From JBBDIM01 sp040880405 (GTDB taxonomy: Bacteria > Planctomycetota > Planctomycetia > Pirellulales > Pirellulaceae), in NCBI GenBank assembly GCA_040880405.1, contig JBBDIM010000195.1, positions 1 to 11,001 on the forward strand: 11,001 bases of DNA, given 5' to 3'. The translations under genes and the position numbers were made by a program. Below, in pieces: positions 8,001 to 11,001 of this stretch. The notes beneath the pieces are model-generated. The model worked only from the letters and a program-made list of their open reading frames with translations, did not search any database and had not been told where the DNA came from. Numbering within the stretch: the stretch's first letter is position 1; the number at the start of each line of letters is the position of its first letter.

Positions 8001-8727
8001 GGCCGAGGCGCGGGAAAGCGAGGAGGAAGGGGAGTTTCTGAAGGCGATCGCCCAGGCCGATGCCGATCAATTGGAGATCGACCTCACCGAGGCCCAGCAG
8101 CGGTACGACAAAGCGAACGAGACGGTGATCGATATTAACCGCCAACTGGCGCGGCTCCAGATCGACCTGGAAGGGGCGGACGATTCCGGTCAGGCGATCG
8201 CCTTGCAGGGACGGATCGAGGAGCTGCAAACCGAGATCGCGCTGCGGGTCGACGAGCTGTGCCCCCTGCTGATTGCCCGGAATATGATCGACCGGGCCAT
8301 CGCCGATTACCGCCAGCAAAACGAGGGCTCGCTGTTGGCTTCGATCAGCGAACTATTTTCGCGCCTCACCCTGGGCAACTACACCCAGGTCGAGCGGCGG
8401 CTGGACGAAGCGGGCACGATGGTCGCCATCGACCGCCACGGCCAAGAGAAGACTGCGGACCAGCTCAGCACCGGAGCCCGGGAGCAACTGTACCTCGCGT
8501 TTCGCCTCGCCTACATCCGCGACTACTGCGGCCAATCGGAACCGCTGCCGCTGGTGATGGACGACATCCTGGTCAACTTCGACGACGAGCGGCAAATCGG
8601 CACGCTCAAGGTGCTGCTGGACTTCGACCCCCGAGTGCAAATCCTGCTGCTAACCTGCCACGAGGCGATGCTGCAAAAGGTGAAAGACCTGGATCCAGGG
8701 GCGACGGTGACGAGCTTGGCGGGGTGA
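5098..8727 (+). CDS. YhaN-like SMC/Rad50-type coiled-coil ATPase
   Basis: The 1209-residue product has the layout of YhaN-type ATPases (AAA_27, COG4717), relatives of SbcC/Rad50 in DNA repair. Seen: N-terminal MKITRLEIENYG, Walker A GPNEAGKST (31-39), the AAA_27 region to about residue 200, long Glu/Gln/Ala/Arg-rich coiled-coil arms to about 1070, an ABC signature LSTGAREQL (1123-1131), Walker B LPLVMDDILVNFDD (1150-1163) and a TCH switch histidine near the end. No CXXC zinc hook exists, unlike Rad50. Residues 428-486 contain an in-frame palindromic insertion that breaks the coil. An earlier in-frame TTG at 5056 lies inside the upstream inverted repeat; the ATG at 5098 begins the conserved N-terminus and is preferred, although its ribosome site is weak. 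YhaN and SbcC genes usually sit with a YhaO/SbcD-like nuclease; none is here. Cytoplasmic, DNA-associated role inferred. Confidence 0.9.
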   Translation: MKITRLEIENYGVHVERRLTLCDRSLHVIHGPNEAGKSTLLQMIRDLLFGFGATRSHPFAQGSVKQKTLAKATVLLADGREANIQRAAGTKGTLTGSFSAEGGAFDEPAWQQLLSGADRRLYENVFGFSLAELTAGEETLKQSSLDEALFGGGLGRLGEFKQRIDGLNQQAETLFKPRGQNQVINKLLTEVKDCHAKLREATLRPAQYDEWRREADRLQQEEAATKANQHAASRRKGRLERIRRALPIFRQREELLRQLKKLTEQDQGKIDCPGQIVAGFAAEKERERQLLKEIQTEEAKLRRVTEQRDAIEIPELLLEQAAEIRGLVQAVEQVRGYRHDIPLRERDHQGELAAAQRLIARVHPDWTLEQLADLRLSLAERDQIQELARRQSAALIRLEDRAKALEKATRDQAKLERQLAELTSPAGANPSDLANQLPPPSGGVQPRRSADAGAQPHRFVDSGVQDGGVEPRRSWANPRALADQLPQCRTWWETREQRQLDLQARQRTCEQLENQLRPICPAPTEAIGQWAVPAEATQKTHQQEFQRQATRLRDAEQLVGQQQTQLQLKQDELQKLDRQHRVITREELDQARTARDTTWAEIRTAIFEPTPPIAPSETTVEQAESLTRLITEADGLADRRQQDATQIARRDEVVGEITAREKSLAQAVEALAQVQEEGAKLQAAWRAEWTDLAVEVRSPDEMLAWTATLRQLVQEQTARASVREELARLDQRIEEFFRQAEEALAIESASSPDETLAHIAQAIDEARAAEKNYEKLHSKQETLAEDHAEAAKAHAAAEAELAEIRSAAEPLLVRFAELDADNLDLANRVIQAVEEARDKQTAALGMAQRIADMRSGLAQFTDRANQVFTALGQTPGEVPIEELVHQLSDTLDQAQQARREFETLGKSVDAATAELAEHRAEQQQLAAKLADWRKQAGVADDAELAARIDAVNRRSQLEEELRGLEVRLAEARESEEEGEFLKAIAQADADQLEIDLTEAQQRYDKANETVIDINRQLARLQIDLEGADDSGQAIALQGRIEELQTEIALRVDELCPLLIARNMIDRAIADYRQQNEGSLLASISELFSRLTLGNYTQVERRLDEAGTMVAIDRHGQEKTADQLSTGAREQLYLAFRLAYIRDYCGQSEPLPLVMDDILVNFDDERQIGTLKVLLDFDPRVQILLLTCHEAMLQKVKDLDPGATVTSLAG
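6379..6556. repeat. In-frame palindromic repeat array within the ATPase gene, flanked by a 34-bp duplication
   Basis: Two 34-base copies (6379-6412 and 6523-6556), 28 of 34 bases alike, each encode ANPxxLAxQLP. The copies start 144 bases (48 codons) apart. Between them lie GC-rich palindromes: ggggttcaacccc at 6424-6436; a 9-bp stem ccccggcgt/acgccgggg at 6433-6457; and a near-perfect 21-base palindrome at 6495-6515 with arms cggcggggtt/aaccccgccg. The encoded residues (GGVQPRRS, DAGAQP, DSGVQ, GGVEPRRS) are Gly/Pro-rich and unlike the surrounding coiled coil. The frame stays open throughout. Confidence 0.85.
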
Positions 8728-8735
8728 ATTGCGAT

Positions 8736-8762
8736 CCCACGAAAGGAGCGTTGGTTCGTGGG
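8736..8762 (+). terminator. Possible terminator hairpin after the ATPase gene
   Basis: An 8-bp perfect stem (cccacgaa / ttcgtggg) with an 11-base loop begins 8 bases after the stop codon. Only a short T run (tttt at about 8771-8774) follows, so it is a weak match to an intrinsic terminator. Its position right after a long gene is the main support. Confidence 0.35.
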
Positions 8763-8820
8763 GCTATCAATTTTCGACCGCCAACGTTGAAATCTGATGG
8801 AAATTCGCTCGGTTTAAATC

Positions 8821-8880
8821 CTAGCGAGAAGCCTTTTTTCGCGGGTTGCTATTCGTGTCATTCGTGTGTTTCGTGGTTGG
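8821..8880 (+). repeat. Dispersed repeat family F, long copy
   Basis: The segment runs from ctagcgagaagcc through ttcgcgggttg to attcgtgtcattcgtgtg and tttcgtggttgg. Its reverse complement is found at 10845-10900 over about 55 bases with scattered changes; a shorter relative is at 4835-4862. It is followed by an imperfect hairpin at 8881-8916 (cttggc / gccaag core). Confidence 0.7.
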
Positions 8881-8922
8881 AATTTGAACTTGGCTTTGTC
8901 CGGCCAAGTCGAATTTAAAGAG

Positions 8923-9113
8923 TTTGAAACGCCGAGTCGCGGAGAGCTCAGAGGGATTTTCTCTGTCAACTTTTGCTCTGCGTTAAAAAAGCAAAGGCAA
9001 CCAGCTGAAATCAAAATTATTCAACGCCAAGTCGCAAAGACGCCAGGACGCGAAGAGTGCCCATGAGACTTCTTCGCGTCCCCGCGCCCTGGCGTCTCTG
9101 CGTTTCTATCCCG
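8923..9113 (+). repeat. Dispersed palindromic repeat family A, copy 3
   Basis: It matches copy 1 at 204-412: tttgaaacgc start, gcgttaaa..gcaaaggcaaccagc, attattcaacgcc, cgccaggacgcgaagag, a centre reduced to cccatgag (perfect palindrome lost), then cctggcgtctctgcgttt. The part that looked like a short peptide in copies 1 and 2 has lost its ATG and has a stop here, which argues against coding. Positions 9114-9242 show nothing further. Confidence 0.8.
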
Positions 9114-9242
9114 TTCCACTTCGAAGTTCTCGTAGCGTCTTTACGGGCTCACGCCATTGATCGTCCGACCGGAAGCCACGAAATCGGGAAGTTGTTTTCC
9201 GCTCTCTCCTAAACGGCGTTGCCCATGAGACAGAGGTCCACT

Positions 9243-9725
9243 TCAGCGACGGCGGATCTTCCAGCCTCGGTACATGCGGATCACCTTGGCCCAGCACCAA
9301 GAAGAAATGCGGTAGACTCGGGCCCTGGCCCAATACATCAGGCTGCCGCCGGCCAAGCCCAGGAGATACAGCCCGAACTGCTGATTGAACCAGATCGCCC
9401 CGGCGAGCAAAACCGCGGTGAGGATGCCCAGCACGGTGCGGCTGATTTGCCGCGACAGGGCGATCCACCAGGCGAGAAACCCCAGCACCATGCCGAACAT
9501 GATCGGCATGAGAAACGCCCCAATCGCCGCGGCTTGCCCTACCAGCATCAGCAGCAGCGGCAGGGCCAGCATGGCCACCAGAATGCCGGCCCAAATCCGC
9601 GCGACCCACGGGGCCTCGTAGGTGACGGTCAGATATCGTCCCGCTCCGCGCTTGCGCGCGGAGACCAAGCCAGGCCGCCCCGGAGGCTGGCCCGTGCCGG
9701 GTCGGTTCTCGGGACGTGGCAACAT
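9243..9725 (-). CDS. Small membrane protein of unknown function
   Basis: I do not recognise the family. The 160-residue product has a Pro/Arg/Gly-rich cytoplasmic-looking N-terminus (1-42) and then four likely membrane helices, at about 43-63, 68-90, 97-113 and 117-133. It ends in a very basic tail rich in Arg, Lys and Trp (134-160). No signal peptide and no catalytic motif are visible. It starts 27 bases after the stop of the 94-residue gene and is probably translated from the same mRNA. The ribosome site before the ATG at 9725 is poor. A later start inside the N-terminal tail would keep all four helices, so the exact start is open. The strongly hydrophobic pattern and charge distribution make it a likely real gene although no homolog can be named. 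Confidence 0.7.
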   Translation of the reverse strand: MLPRPENRPGTGQPPGRPGLVSARKRGAGRYLTVTYEAPWVARIWAGILVAMLALPLLLMLVGQAAAIGAFLMPIMFGMVLGFLAWWIALSRQISRTVLGILTAVLLAGAIWFNQQFGLYLLGLAGGSLMYWARARVYRISSWCWAKVIRMYRGWKIRRR

Positions 9726-9752
9726 GGCGAGGTGTGCTACTGGTACTTCGCG

Positions 9753-10037
9753 CTACTGAAACTTTGCCGTCCGGGCCTCGCGGACCGCTCGGGCCGCGTT
9801 ATCGGCGAAGTTGTCGATTTGGTTGAGGCCCCGCAGCAGCATCGCGTGACCATCGACGACCACATCGTCGACTTCGGCATCGTCCAGGGTCCGGGCCAAT
9901 TGCGAAAGCCTGGTCGCCTGATCGCGAAGCCGCTCGACGACGTTGCCGATCCGTTCGCCATTATAAGGTTCCTTCCGCGGAACACGATCGGTAGGGCTCG
10001 CGGGCTTGGCCGCGGTCTTGGTTTTTTTCTTTGCCAT
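9753..10037 (-). CDS. Small basic helical protein of unknown function
   Basis: I do not recognise the family. The 94-residue product begins with a Lys/Ala/Pro-rich tail (MAKKKTKTAAKPASPTD). Two predicted helices follow, about 29-51 (GNVVERLRDQATRLSQLA) and 63-91 (HAMLLRGLNQIDNFADNAARAVREA), joined by an acidic LDDAEVDDVVVDG turn. No membrane segment and no zinc or nucleotide motif is seen. The basic tail could bind nucleic acid or an acidic partner, but this is a guess. It is the first gene of a two-gene minus-strand unit with the small membrane protein, which hints that the two products work together. The opposite-strand frame covering 9219-10133 looks like a shadow of these two genes. Confidence 0.65.
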   Translation of the reverse strand: MAKKKTKTAAKPASPTDRVPRKEPYNGERIGNVVERLRDQATRLSQLARTLDDAEVDDVVVDGHAMLLRGLNQIDNFADNAARAVREARTAKFQ

Positions 10038-10091
10038 CGGTTTTTCGTAATCTTAAGGGCCGAGACGGTCGACGCGATAAATCCGGTTGGT

Positions 10092-10111
10092 CCACGGTCG
10101 GAGACCCGTGG
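10092..10111. repeat. Short hairpin upstream of the two-gene unit
   Basis: A 6-bp stem (ccacgg / ccgtgg) closes an 8-base loop. It lies 55 bases upstream of the start codon at 10037, so it would fall in the 5' leader if the promoter lies beyond it. It may also be a dispersed palindrome copy. The rest of 10038-10354 contains no gene. Confidence 0.35.
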
Positions 10112-10354
10112 GGGGACAACGAGAGGAAACTAACCGCCAGAGTAGCGGATTCTATACAACTTGTAAAGTTTTTCCGACCAAGTACTCAATCGCAACTGAA
10201 TAAAACCGGGAAAGGTCGGTCGCGGGGTAAATCGGAGAGGGTTCACCCGACTGCCAGCCCCGTCGATCAGCAGGCACCGCCATCCAACGGCCCGAAACCC
10301 GAAGCGAAACAAATCGGCCGATTCATTTTCTCGCCCCTCCAATTCCCCCTTGGC

Positions 10355-10552
10355 GGCTTGGCGAGGTTTCCCGTTTTAAAATCTCTCGCAAAGGCGCAAA
10401 GCCGCAAAGGGGAGAACCGATTTCCGGTGGTAAGTTTTCTGGTTACATCATCGCCTGGAAGTGACGAAAAACGTCAAAGACCTGGGCGATTAACCCCCTT
10501 TGCGTCTTTGCGCCTTGGCGAGAGAATTTTTTCCTAATCCCCACGCCAAGCC
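10355..10552 (-). mobile_element. MITE-like element, copy 3 (inverted, with longer ends)
   Basis: The outer ends are ggcttggcg (10355-10363) and cgccaagcc (10544-10552). Inside them are tctctcgcaaaggcgcaaag (10382-10401) and its counterpart cgccttggcgagaga (10511-10525). The interior (ggtggtaagttttctgg, tcgcctggaag) matches copies 1 and 2 only when reversed. This copy seems to retain both complete ends and may best define the element's limits, about 198 bp. No protein is encoded. Confidence 0.6.
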
Positions 10553-10576
10553 AGGGATGCCCTGTTCCGTGGGTGC

Positions 10577-10605
10577 CATGCCCACGCCCGGAAAGCGTGG
10601 GCATG
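10577..10605. repeat. 11-bp-stem hairpin of catgcccacgc type
   Basis: Perfect arms catgcccacgc (10577-10587) and gcgtgggcatg (10595-10605) enclose the loop ccggaaa. No gene is nearby that it could terminate: the closest coding start is at 10037 on the other strand and leads away from it. A dispersed palindrome is the simplest reading. Confidence 0.65.
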
Positions 10606-10733
10606 TTTGGGCGGGAAAAATTTCCCAACGGCAACCCCCATCATCAACCACCAAATCAGCCAGCATGAAAAACCAAAACCCTCGCCCACATTGAACCGGT
10701 GAAGACTCCACCCACTCTGCCCGCTTAAATCTT

Positions 10734-10805
10734 ATCCGTGAAATCAGTGTAATCCGTGGTTAGATTCTTCTTTTTTGAACCACGGATTACACTGATTTCA
10801 CGGAT
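10734..10805. repeat. 28-bp perfect inverted repeat
   Basis: The left arm 10734-10761 begins atccgtgaaatcagtgtaat and the right arm 10778-10805 is its exact reverse complement; the 16-base loop is T-rich. 'atccgtg..aatccgtggtt' strings are common intergenic repeats in planctomycetes and several other phyla (from memory). Here two copies face each other with no mismatch. Confidence 0.9.
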
Positions 10806-10844
10806 GGTTTTCACTGCGGTAAGGCAACTCGCGGTTCTTTTTTT

Positions 10845-10900
10845 AACCACGAAACAGACGAATGACACGAAAAACAACCCGCGAAACAGCCGCTTTCTAG
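10845..10900 (-). repeat. Dispersed repeat family F, inverted copy
   Basis: The segment aaccacgaaacagacgaatg, then acacgaaaaacaacccgcga and a closing ctag, is the reverse complement of 8821-8880 with scattered changes. It runs directly into family A copy 4. Confidence 0.7.
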
Positions 10901-11001
10901 GTTTGAAACGCAGAGAAGAACATGCACGCGGGTCCTCCGCCGCTCGGCGTTAAAAAAGCAAAGGCAACCAGCCATGACGGAAATCGAAATCATTTAACGC
11001 C
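10901..11001 (+). repeat. Dispersed palindromic repeat family A, copy 4 (cut by window end)
   Basis: It begins gtttgaaacgc, carries gcgttaaa..gcaaaggcaaccagcc at about 10947-10974 and ends in 'gaaatcgaaatcatttaacgcc'. The inverted-repeat half with the cccatggg centre lies beyond the window. The short peptide frame of copies 1 and 2 is stopped here by taa, which supports a non-coding nature. Confidence 0.75.

Noticed and set aside
9219..10133. 304-residue plus-strand frame
   Set aside because: It overlaps both small minus-strand genes on the opposite strand and has a low-complexity Arg/Gln/Pro-rich composition typical of a shadow frame in GC-rich DNA.
10151..10181. Possible promoter for the two-gene unit (TTGGTC, 19 bases, TATAGA on the minus strand)
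   Set aside because: The -10 is fair but the -35 is weak and the spacing long; planctomycete promoters are too variable to call from this.

Overview
The window looks like a chromosomal segment of a planctomycete. The strongest sign is a 306-residue DUF1559 protein with a type IV pilin-like N-terminus, a family massively expanded in Planctomycetes. It sits beside a small lipoprotein of the kind that usually accompanies it and a ceramidase-like predicted lipoprotein. Coding density is low: six genes cover about 60 % of the window, and nearly all the rest is made of dispersed palindromic or MITE-like repeats.

Layout. Positions 1-937 hold no gene, only repeat modules. Positions 938-3996 hold three minus-strand genes in the order DUF1559 protein, small lipoprotein, neutral ceramidase-like protein. 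They are probably co-transcribed and all three look exported or surface-anchored. Positions 3997-5097 are a second repeat array that shares a ~325-bp block with the first in direct orientation, so the three genes lie between direct repeats. A 29-bp perfect inverted repeat ends 35 bases before the next gene. Positions 5098-8727 encode a 1209-residue SMC/Rad50-like ATPase of the YhaN type on the plus strand. Its coiled-coil arm carries an in-frame insertion built from a GC-rich palindromic repeat. Positions 8728-9242 are repeats again. Positions 9243-10037 hold two minus-strand genes of unknown function, a small four-helix membrane protein and a 94-residue basic protein. Positions 10038-11001 are a third repeat array, running off the end.

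How it fits together. The ceramidase-like cluster is predicted to act at the cell surface. The ATPase is predicted to act on DNA in the cytoplasm, but no SbcD/YhaO-type nuclease partner is in the window. The small membrane gene pair is a separate short operon. The most distinctive feature is the repeat layer: four copies of a palindromic family with a CCATGG-type centre, three copies of a MITE-like family with terminal inverted repeats, three copies of an 'aaccacgaaa' family, two long perfect inverted repeats, several hairpins, and one palindrome array inside a coding sequence.

Functional calls rest on motifs read by eye. No database comparison was possible.
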